A stretch of 29,167 nt of DNA. It comes from CAYZDV01 sp964477275. GTDB lineage: Bacteria > Acidobacteriota > Aminicenantia > Aminicenantales > Aminicenantaceae. Positions 23,353-29,167 of the stretch are shown here, in pieces; the first letter of the stretch is position 1; each line of letters starts with the position of its first letter. The stretch covers positions 1-29,167 of the forward strand of contig CAYZDV010000010.1 of NCBI GenBank assembly GCA_964477275.1. The letters are read 5' to 3'. The translations under genes and the position numbers were made by a program. The notes beneath the pieces were generated by a model, which worked only from the letters and a program-made list of their open reading frames with translations, made no database searches and was not told the DNA's origin.

Positions 23353-25295
23353 ACCGAACAGGAGTTTTTATCTGCCATTGCGGTATCAATATTGCCGGAA
23401 CGGTGGACGTCAAAAAGGTGGCCAAAGAGCTGGCCGAACACGAGGGCGTCGTCCATTCCGAGGATTATGTCTACATGTGTTCTGACCCCGGTCAGAACCT
23501 GATCATCAATGCCATTAAAGAAAAAAAACTGGATAATGTGGTGGTCGCCTGCTGCTCGCCCACTCTCCATGAGACGACCTTCCGGAATACCTCTCAATCC
23601 GCCGGCATCAACCCCTTCCAGTGCGAAATCGCCAACATCCGCGAACAGTGCAGCTGGGTCCACAAGGACATGGCCAAGGCCACAGAGAAAGCGACCAGAG
23701 TCACAAGAAGCGCCGTCGAAAAAGTCCGGAGAAACGAGTCTCTGGAACCGCTCAGCATCCCTGTGACCCGCAGAGCGCTGGTCATCGGAGGAGGAATAGC
23801 TGGCATCCAGGCCTCCCTGGATATGGCCAACTCCGGCTTTGACGTCATCCTGGTCGAGAGGTCGCCTTCCATCGGAGGTCACATGATCCAGCTCTCCGAG
23901 ACCTTCCCCACCCTCGACTGTTCCCAGTGCATTCTGACTCCGAAGATGGTCGAAGTGGCCAAACACCCCCGGATCAAGCTGATGACCTACAGCGAGGTTC
24001 AGGAAGTCTCCGGCTACGTGGGAAACTTCAAGGTCAAAATTCTCCAGAAGCCCAGGTACGTGGACCCGGACAAATGCACCCTCTGCGATGAATGCACCAA
24101 AGTCTGTCCGGTGGTCGTGCCCAATGAATTCGAGCTGGGCCTGACCGGAAGGCGGGCCATCTACATTCCCTTTCCCCAGGCTATTCCCGCCACCTACACT
24201 CTGGATATCAAATCCTGCCCCGGCCTGATGCCCATCGCCTGCGGCAAGTGCGCAGATGTCTGCGAACCGCAAGCCATCGACTACGACATGAAGCCAAAAG
24301 TCATCGAGGCAGAAGTGGGAGCGATCATCGTCGCCACGGGCTACGACCTTTACGATAAAGAAAAAATGGCCGAGTACGGATACGGAAAGCACGTCGATGT
24401 CCTGGACGGACTGCAGTTTGAAAGGCTCTGCTCGGCTTCCGGTCCGACCCAGGGCAAAATCCTCAGGCCGTCAGACCATCAGGAGCCCAAGGAAGTCGTT
24501 TTCATCCAGTGTGTTGGCTCCCGCGACCCGGAGCTCCACTGCGCGTACTGCTCGAAAATCTGCTGCATGTACACGGCCAAGCATGCCATGCTCTACAAGC
24601 ATCATGTCCATGACGGGCAGGCCTATATTTTCTACATCGACATCCGTTCCGGTGGAAAAGGATACGAGGAATTCGTCCAGCGGGCAGTGGAAGAGGACGG
24701 CGTGCTCTACCTTCGAGGAAAGGTTTCCAAGATATTCGAAGACAAAGGAAAGATCAAAGTCTGGGGAGTCGACACCCTGGCGGGAATGGATGTTGAGATC
24801 GACGCTGACATGGTCGTCCTTGCCATGGCCACGCGGCCATCCACAGGAGCCGAAGAACTGGCCAAGAAACTCAAGATCGCCACGGACAAGGACGGCTTTC
24901 TGGCCGAGGCGCATCCCAAGCTCCGTCCGGTGGAGAGCGTGACTTCAGGCCTCTTCCTGGCCGGAGCCGCCCAGGCACCTAAAGACATCCCAGAGGCTGT
25001 GGCCCAGGCCAGCGGCGCGGCTGCCAAGGCCATCGCCATCCTTTCCCAGGAAAGGCTCTATCACTCGCCCACCGTGGCCAAGGTCAACCTGAACCTCTGC
25101 ACAGGATGCGGAATGTGCGTCGAAGTGTGTCCCTATGATGCTCTGTCTCTCAAAGAAGGCAAGGTGGAAGTCAACGAAGTCCTCTGCGAAGGATGCGGCA
25201 CCTGCTCCGCCACGTGCCTGAGGGCAGCTATCCAGGTCAGGAACCTGACTCCGCTCCAGGTCCATAAAATGATCGAAGCGTCGCTCGGAGGCTGA
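23349..25295 (+). CDS. hdrA: Heterodisulfide reductase subunit A (FAD, electron-bifurcating subunit)
   Basis: A 648-aa HdrA. An N-terminal domain (1-135) with CHCG (9-12) and VACCSPTLHE (67-76) precedes the FAD-binding Rossmann motif VIGGGIAGIQAS (145-156). A ferredoxin-like insert follows, with CTLCDECTKVCP (about 239-250) and CGKCADVC (about 298-305). The second half of the FAD fold comes next, then a C-terminal 2[4Fe-4S] ferredoxin, CTGCGMCVEVCP and CEGCGTCSATC (about 583-630). In characterised complexes the HdrA FAD splits electron pairs between ferredoxin and HdrB. This is the standard single-FAD length. It sits after korC rather than beside hdrCB, and overlaps the MvhD-like gene by 1 bp. 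Confidence 0.94.
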   Translation: MNRTGVFICHCGINIAGTVDVKKVAKELAEHEGVVHSEDYVYMCSDPGQNLIINAIKEKKLDNVVVACCSPTLHETTFRNTSQSAGINPFQCEIANIREQCSWVHKDMAKATEKATRVTRSAVEKVRRNESLEPLSIPVTRRALVIGGGIAGIQASLDMANSGFDVILVERSPSIGGHMIQLSETFPTLDCSQCILTPKMVEVAKHPRIKLMTYSEVQEVSGYVGNFKVKILQKPRYVDPDKCTLCDECTKVCPVVVPNEFELGLTGRRAIYIPFPQAIPATYTLDIKSCPGLMPIACGKCADVCEPQAIDYDMKPKVIEAEVGAIIVATGYDLYDKEKMAEYGYGKHVDVLDGLQFERLCSASGPTQGKILRPSDHQEPKEVVFIQCVGSRDPELHCAYCSKICCMYTAKHAMLYKHHVHDGQAYIFYIDIRSGGKGYEEFVQRAVEEDGVLYLRGKVSKIFEDKGKIKVWGVDTLAGMDVEIDADMVVLAMATRPSTGAEELAKKLKIATDKDGFLAEAHPKLRPVESVTSGLFLAGAAQAPKDIPEAVAQASGAAAKAIAILSQERLYHSPTVAKVNLNLCTGCGMCVEVCPYDALSLKEGKVEVNEVLCEGCGTCSATCLRAAIQVRNLTPLQVHKMIEASLGG

Positions 25296-25720
25296 TGATG
25301 GCAGAAGAATTCGAACCGAAAATCGTCGCTTTACTCTGCAAATGGTGCTCCTCGGCAGGAAGCGACCTCGCCGGCGTTTCGCGGATGGAGTATCCTCCCA
25401 ATGTCGTTCCCATCACCGTCATGTGCTCGGGCAGCGTTTCCCCCCTGTACATCTTTTCCGCTTTCAACAGGGGCGCTGACGGGGTCCTTGTTTCAGGCTG
25501 CCATCCGGGCGACTGCCACTACATCAAGGGAAACTACTATGCCCGGCGGAGGATCGCTCTGGTTAAAAAGCTCCTGGAGTTTGTCGGCCTCGAACCCGAG
25601 CGCTTCCAGATGTCCTGGGTCTCGGCCGCCGAAGGAACAAAATATACCCAGATCATCAAGGATTTTGTCCAGGTCCTCAAACCACTCGGGCCTCAACAAA
25701 AGCTGAGGAGAAACCTCTGA
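25295..25720 (+). CDS. MvhD/FlxD-like [2Fe-2S] electron-transfer subunit
   Basis: A 141-aa MvhD-family protein that docks a hydrogenase, formate dehydrogenase or Flx module onto HdrA. Family cysteines appear in ALLCKWCSSAGSD (about 11-23), VMCSGSV and SGCHPGDCHYIKGNY (about 67-81), expected to bind one [2Fe-2S] cluster. The ATG overlaps the hdrA stop. It is followed with a 1-bp overlap by the FrhB-like gene. No hydrogenase large subunit is present, so the electron input is the NAD(P)H-type module downstream. Confidence 0.92.
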   Translation: MMAEEFEPKIVALLCKWCSSAGSDLAGVSRMEYPPNVVPITVMCSGSVSPLYIFSAFNRGADGVLVSGCHPGDCHYIKGNYYARRRIALVKKLLEFVGLEPERFQMSWVSAAEGTKYTQIIKDFVQVLKPLGPQQKLRRNL

Positions 25721-26751
25721 TGGTCAGCCTCGATAACCTCAAAAAAGAAGCCGAGAAAGTCCTCAAAGAGGAAAAAGTGAAATACATCATCGGCTACCAG
25801 CGGAGCGGGAACGGACTGATGCCTGTTCCGGCCTTTATTAAGAAGCCTGAGGATGTGGAGAAACTTATCTGGGATCCCACCTGCGTCTATAACCTGACCC
25901 GTTTTCTGGTGGATGAAAAAAGAAGAAAAGCCAGGCAGAAAAACCCCGACAAACGGCCGGTGGCGCTGATCGCCAAAGGCTGCGACAGCCGGGCGGTGGT
26001 CGTCCTGCTCCAGGAAAAATTCATCAACCGGGAAGATATCTACATCATCGGCGTCTCCTGCGAAGAGACAGGCGTGATTGACGAGAAAAAACTGGCCAAA
26101 AAACTAAAGGGAAAAAAGGCCGAAACGGTTGAGCCGGGCGAGAAGGGCCAGTTTGCTGTCAGGACCAAAGCCGGGAAAATCAACATCCCCGCCGAGGAGA
26201 TTCTGGCCGAGAGGTGCCTGGAATGCAAGGCGAATTTTCCGGTTCTCTGCGATGTCCTCCTCGGCGAAAAGGTCAAACGGAACCTGGAAACCCCATACAA
26301 ATCGCTGCAAAAAATCGAATCGATGACAGCGGATGAGAGGTGGGCCTTCTGGAGAGAACAGTTCGACAGGTGCATCCGCTGCTATGCCTGCCGTTCTGTC
26401 TGCCCGATGTGCTATTGCGACGAATGCGTGGTGGACAGCATCAATTTCGCCGTGACCGCTGAGACCACGGCCGATGAGAAAGCCCAGAAAATCAAATGGC
26501 TGGAAAAATCACCGCATCTCTCTGAAAACTTCGTCTACCATCTGGTCAGGGCCATCCATCTCGCCGGCCGCTGCATCGACTGTGGAGAGTGCGAGAGAGC
26601 CTGCCCCATGGATATTCCCCTCCGCTTCCTGAACAAAAAGCTGGAAAAAGACGCCAAGGAGCTTTTCGACTACGACATCGGTTTCAATCCGGATCAGCCA
26701 TCTCTGGTCTCGAGCTTCAGGGACGAAGACCCGGAGGACTTTATCAGGTGA
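25720..26751 (+). CDS. FrhB/FdhB-like iron-sulfur protein of the Flx-type module
   Basis: A 343-aa protein. The first 190 residues resemble the coenzyme F420 hydrogenase/dehydrogenase beta N-terminal region, with VALIAKGCDSRAVVVLLQEK (about 82-101) and IIGVSCEETGVID. Additional cysteines follow in RCLECKANFPVLC. The C-terminal part has a cysteine-dense motif, CIRCYACRSVCPMCYCDEC (about 222-240), and CIDCGECERACPMDIP (about 286-301), predicting at least two [4Fe-4S] clusters. No evidence for F420 use is visible, and related subunits in Flx-type and sulfur-metabolism operons act as electron relays. ATG or GTG choice is clear: it starts at ATG 25720 overlapping the preceding stop. Confidence 0.85.
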   Translation: MVSLDNLKKEAEKVLKEEKVKYIIGYQRSGNGLMPVPAFIKKPEDVEKLIWDPTCVYNLTRFLVDEKRRKARQKNPDKRPVALIAKGCDSRAVVVLLQEKFINREDIYIIGVSCEETGVIDEKKLAKKLKGKKAETVEPGEKGQFAVRTKAGKINIPAEEILAERCLECKANFPVLCDVLLGEKVKRNLETPYKSLQKIESMTADERWAFWREQFDRCIRCYACRSVCPMCYCDECVVDSINFAVTAETTADEKAQKIKWLEKSPHLSENFVYHLVRAIHLAGRCIDCGECERACPMDIPLRFLNKKLEKDAKELFDYDIGFNPDQPSLVSSFRDEDPEDFIR

Positions 26752-26755
26752 GACG

Positions 26756-27805
26756 ATGGAAAAGATACTGCTAAAAAAGTCCCTTCCCCGATGGGTGAAG
26801 ACGCTTTCCGCCTGGAAAATTTATGCTCCTGCCCGGACCGGAGACCTCTGGACCTATGAGCTCATCGACGAGGCGGAAAAAATCAACCTTGACCATCCCA
26901 ACACCATCCTCTCCCCCAAAAAAATTGTCTTTCCCCAGAGAGAAGTTCTTCTGGAATTCAGCACCTCCAATGATACGGGCCCGGAGGTGAGGGAGGTTAT
27001 TCCTGAGGAAAAATCCACTGTGATATTCGGGGTCAGGCCCTGCGATGCCAGAGCCCTGATCCTGACCGATAAAGTCTTCAGCGGAGACATTGAAGACCCC
27101 TACTACTGGAAGAGAAGGAATCCCGTCACTCTGGTCGGACTGGCCTGCGCGACGCCTCCTTCCCCCAACTGCTTCTGCACTTCGGTCAACGGATCACCCT
27201 TTTCCACCGAGGGCCTGGATGTGCTGATGACGGATATGGAAGATAAATACTTCGTGGAATCCTTCAGCAAAAAAGGAGAAGAGCTCATTCGGGCCGGCAG
27301 AGACTTCTTCAAGACACCCGCTGCACAGGACAAGAAAAATAGAGAAAAAATTCAGGCGGAAGCCGCGAAAGAAATCGAGAGGCAGGTCAAGGATATCAAA
27401 AAGATTCCTCCCAAGCTCAAGAAAATGTTCGAATCTCCGTTCTGGGATGAGGAATCGATGAGCTGCATCCGCTGCGGCATCTGCACCTACCTCTGCCCGA
27501 CGTGTCACTGTTTTGACATCAACGATGAAGTCCTGTCCTCCTCCCCGCTCAAAGGGAAGCGGGTGCGCACCTGGGACAACTGCCAGTTCCCGGATTTCAC
27601 CATGCATTCCTCCGGACACAATCCCAGGCCGGATAAGGCTTCGCGGCTGCGGCAGAGAATCATGCATAAATTCCAGTATTTCGTCGAGCGCTACAAGACC
27701 TATCAGTGCACGGGCTGCGGCCGGTGCATCTCCAAATGCCCGGTGGGAATCGACATCATTGAAGTCCTGGATAAGGTGATAGAGCATGAGACACGCGACG
27801 CCTAA
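26756..27805 (+). CDS. HydB/AsrA-like 4Fe-4S relay subunit
   Basis: A 349-aa protein like the sulfhydrogenase beta / anaerobic sulfite reductase A family, also equivalent to an Flx iron-sulfur subunit. Motifs are the FGVRPCDARALILTDKVF segment (about 92-109) and CFCTSVNGSPF (about 140-150). Two [4Fe-4S] motifs follow: CIRCGICTYLCPTCHC (about 238-253) and CTGCGRCISKCPVGIDI (about 320-336). A Lys-rich linker (about 190-225) separates the halves. It should carry electrons between the flavoprotein that follows and the HdrA-bound MvhD-like subunit. It overlaps the next gene by 20 bp. Confidence 0.87.
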   Translation: MEKILLKKSLPRWVKTLSAWKIYAPARTGDLWTYELIDEAEKINLDHPNTILSPKKIVFPQREVLLEFSTSNDTGPEVREVIPEEKSTVIFGVRPCDARALILTDKVFSGDIEDPYYWKRRNPVTLVGLACATPPSPNCFCTSVNGSPFSTEGLDVLMTDMEDKYFVESFSKKGEELIRAGRDFFKTPAAQDKKNREKIQAEAAKEIERQVKDIKKIPPKLKKMFESPFWDEESMSCIRCGICTYLCPTCHCFDINDEVLSSSPLKGKRVRTWDNCQFPDFTMHSSGHNPRPDKASRLRQRIMHKFQYFVERYKTYQCTGCGRCISKCPVGIDIIEVLDKVIEHETRDA

Positions 27806-28619
27806 TACCTACATTCCCCGGCTGGCCAGAATCACCCACATCAAAGAGGAGGTCAGCGGAGCCAGGCCAATCAAAACTTTTCGCACGCAATTCCTCAACG
27901 GCGGCCGTTTCTCTTTCAATTGCGGGCAGTGTGCCATGCTGTCCGTTTTCGGAAAAGGGGAATCGATGATCTCCATCTCCTCCACCCCTCTCATCGCCGA
28001 CTACCTCCAGTTCAGCGTTTTGAAGATGGGGCGGGTGACCTCTGCACTCCACGAGATGGAGGCCGGCGATGTCATCGGAATCAGGGGCCCGTACGGGAAT
28101 GGCTTTCCCATCGAGGAGTGGAAAGGAAAAAGCCTGGTCTTTATCGGCGGAGGTATCGGCCTTGCTCCCATCTGGTCTGTCCTCCACACCGCGCTGGGAA
28201 AAAAAGAAGATTACGGAGATCTGATGCTCATTTATGGAGCGAGGACGTCCAGAGACCTGGTTTTCAAAGAAGAGCTGGAAGAGTTGAAGGCGCAGATGAA
28301 AGTCCGTCTCTCGGTGGATGTCGAGGAGCCTGACTGGAAAGAGTTTGTCGGTTTTGTTCCCCTGAATGTACTGGAGGTCAAACCCTCCCCAAAAAATGCC
28401 GTCACCGTGACCTGCGGACCGCCGATCATGATCAAATTCGTCATCCAGAACCTGAAAGCCCTGGGATTCGAGGATGAGCAGATCTTCACCACGGTGGAAA
28501 ACAAGATGAAATGCGGAATCGGAAAATGCGGGAGGTGCAACATCGGCATGCATTATGTCTGCAAGGACGGACCCGTCTACTCGTGGGCAGAGCTGAAAAA
28601 TCTGCCTCAGGAATATTAG
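27786..28619 (+). CDS. FAD/NAD(P)-binding oxidoreductase (FlxA / HydG / AsrB / PyrK-like)
   Basis: A 277-aa ferredoxin-NADP reductase-type protein. An FAD-binding barrel (about 10-105) includes SISSTP. A NAD(P)-binding domain (about 115-230) opens with LVFIGGGIGLAPIWSVL. A C-terminal [2Fe-2S] cysteine set, MKCGIGKCGRCNIGMHYVCKDGP (in parts, about 240-262), is typical of this family. It is the expected entry point for NADH or NADPH electrons into the Hdr complex. The ATG is inside the end of the preceding gene. It is the last tightly coupled gene of the operon; a 110-bp spacer with an inverted repeat follows. Confidence 0.9.
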   Translation: MRHATPNTYIPRLARITHIKEEVSGARPIKTFRTQFLNGGRFSFNCGQCAMLSVFGKGESMISISSTPLIADYLQFSVLKMGRVTSALHEMEAGDVIGIRGPYGNGFPIEEWKGKSLVFIGGGIGLAPIWSVLHTALGKKEDYGDLMLIYGARTSRDLVFKEELEELKAQMKVRLSVDVEEPDWKEFVGFVPLNVLEVKPSPKNAVTVTCGPPIMIKFVIQNLKALGFEDEQIFTTVENKMKCGIGKCGRCNIGMHYVCKDGPVYSWAELKNLPQEY

Positions 28620-28638
28620 AAAAAACGCAATACAGGAT

Positions 28639-28703
28639 GTGACAAAACATATGCGACGCCGAGGCAGCCTCAGCGCCGCGGATACGTTGTCACTTTATTT
28701 ATT
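28639..28703 (+). terminator. Long imperfect inverted repeat with T-rich tail (terminator/attenuator or operator)
   Basis: GTGACAA (28639-28645) pairs with TTGTCAC (28687-28693). Inside, CGCCGAGG (28657-28664) pairs with CCTCAGCG (28668-28675) with one C-A mismatch and a 3-base loop. TTTATTTATT follows (28694-28703). It could end or attenuate transcription after the flavoprotein gene. The right arm also contains a -35 hexamer, so an operator role is equally possible. Confidence 0.45.
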
Positions 28704-28714
28704 GCGGTCATAAT
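28687..28714 (+). promoter_or_regulatory. Candidate promoter for the SdhB-like gene
   Basis: TTGTCA (28687-28692) and CATAAT (28709-28714) are 16 bases apart. The transcript would start near 28721, inside the GAAGGAGAG ribosome site of the next gene, giving an unusually short leader. That weakens the call. Confidence 0.4.
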
Positions 28715-28729
28715 AGAAGGAGAGTCTCG

Positions 28730-29167
28730 ATGGCAATTCAAAAAAAAGCAGCAAAGAAGCCGGAAAAAAGCACGGCCAGGCGGCCAAAAAAGGAAACGAA
28801 GAGCGTCACCAAAGAGATGGCGACAGTGTTCATCATGGGCAAAGCCCACAATGTGCCCGCAGATGCCACCATCATGGGTGCTATCGAGTATGCCGGTTAT
28901 CAGATTAAAAGAGGTGCTGGCTGCCGGGAAGGCTTCTGCGGTGCCTGCGCCACGGTCTACCGCCTTCCCGGCGACTACAAAATCTACACCGGTCTGGCCT
29001 GCACCACTCTGGTCAGGGAAGGCATGTGGCTCGCTCAACTGCCGGCTATCCCCAGTCAGAAGCCTATCTACGATATCCAAAAGCTCCAGCCCAACGTGAG
29101 CACCATCCAGAAACTTTACCCGGAAGTTTTCCGATGCGTCTCCTGCAACTCCTGCACCAAGGCCTGC
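28730..29167 (+). CDS. Succinate dehydrogenase/fumarate reductase-type iron-sulfur protein (partial, runs off window)
   Basis: 146 residues are visible and the frame is open to the window edge. ATG 28730 follows GAAGGAGAG. Residues 2-30 are a Lys/Ala/Pro/Arg-rich tail (KKAAKKPEKS, ARRPKKETKS). A plant-type [2Fe-2S] domain follows: GCREGFCGACATVYR (about 64-78) and LACTTLV (about 89-95). At the edge CVSCNSCTKAC (136-146) begins a [4Fe-4S] motif in the position seen in SdhB/FrdB. The family normally works with an FAD subunit; whether one follows is not visible. The basic N-terminal extension is not part of typical SdhB. It may belong to the upstream operon or have its own promoter. Confidence 0.8.
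   Translation, partial: MAIQKKAAKKPEKSTARRPKKETKSVTKEMATVFIMGKAHNVPADATIMGAIEYAGYQIKRGAGCREGFCGACATVYRLPGDYKIYTGLACTTLVREGMWLAQLPAIPSQKPIYDIQKLQPNVSTIQKLYPEVFRCVSCNSCTKAC

Noticed and set aside
23088..24392. Long - strand open frame (434 codons) across korC and hdrA
   Set aside because: It lies antisense to two genes with complete family motifs, and its His/Gly/Asp-rich translation is typical of a reverse reading of GC-biased coding sequence. No ribosome site or family motif is seen.
1..29167. tRNA/rRNA genes, insertion sequences, CRISPR arrays, phage genes
   Set aside because: None recognised by eye: no cloverleaf with a CCA-proximal T-arm, no transposase or integrase motifs and no regularly spaced repeats.

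Overview
The window reads as a chromosomal segment of a strictly anaerobic, diderm (outer-membrane) bacterium. The diderm inference rests on an apolipoprotein N-acyltransferase (lnt). The anaerobe inference rests on the large set of oxygen-sensitive iron-sulfur enzymes in the right half. Gene content (heterodisulfide-reductase/Flx-like modules, a DUF6599-type protein, a Tat-tagged AmmeMemoRadiSam enzyme, a membrane-embedded spermidine-synthase homologue) is what I would expect from Candidatus Aminicenantes or a related Acidobacteriota-like lineage. That placement is inference only. No rRNA, tRNA, insertion sequence, integrase or CRISPR array was seen, and gene density and codon use look uniform.

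Left part (1-12.4 kb), mostly + strand housekeeping genes: an NfeD membrane serine protease with its slipin partner, a SPOR-domain protein, lnt, and prfB, which is expressed through a classic +1 programmed frameshift and so is easily mis-annotated. mazG follows on the - strand. ribF comes next, preceded by an unexplained block of three hairpins. Then comes a tightly overlapping pyrR-pyrB-pyrC-rnc-Mth938-like operon, and a separately promoted Cys-rich orphan protein.

Middle (12.4-19.0 kb): a bidirectional terminator and an apparent 3' remnant of a lost gene lie next to a - strand pair (AI-2E-type permease and DUF6599-like protein). Divergent from that pair is a + strand cassette of three genes that overlap by 4 bp each: a DUF362 protein, a Tat-signal radical SAM enzyme of the AmrS family, and a multi-pass protein with a spermidine-synthase-like core lacking the usual catalytic aspartate motif.

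Right part (19.0-29.2 kb): one long, largely overlapping + strand operon. Its order is hdrC-hdrB-korD-korA-korB-korC-hdrA-mvhD-like-FrhB-like-HydB/AsrA-like-HydG/AsrB-like. A further succinate-dehydrogenase-type iron-sulfur protein follows and runs off the window end. A complete 2-oxoacid:ferredoxin oxidoreductase is embedded inside a heterodisulfide-reductase operon, followed by an NAD(P)H-input module resembling FlxABCD. The simplest reading is a flavin-based bifurcating or confurcating machine. It would couple 2-oxoacid/ferredoxin chemistry to NAD(H) and to a disulfide or other HdrB substrate, possibly linked to a fumarate-reductase-like enzyme just beyond the window. A promoter and a 17-bp palindrome in front of hdrC suggest dedicated regulation.
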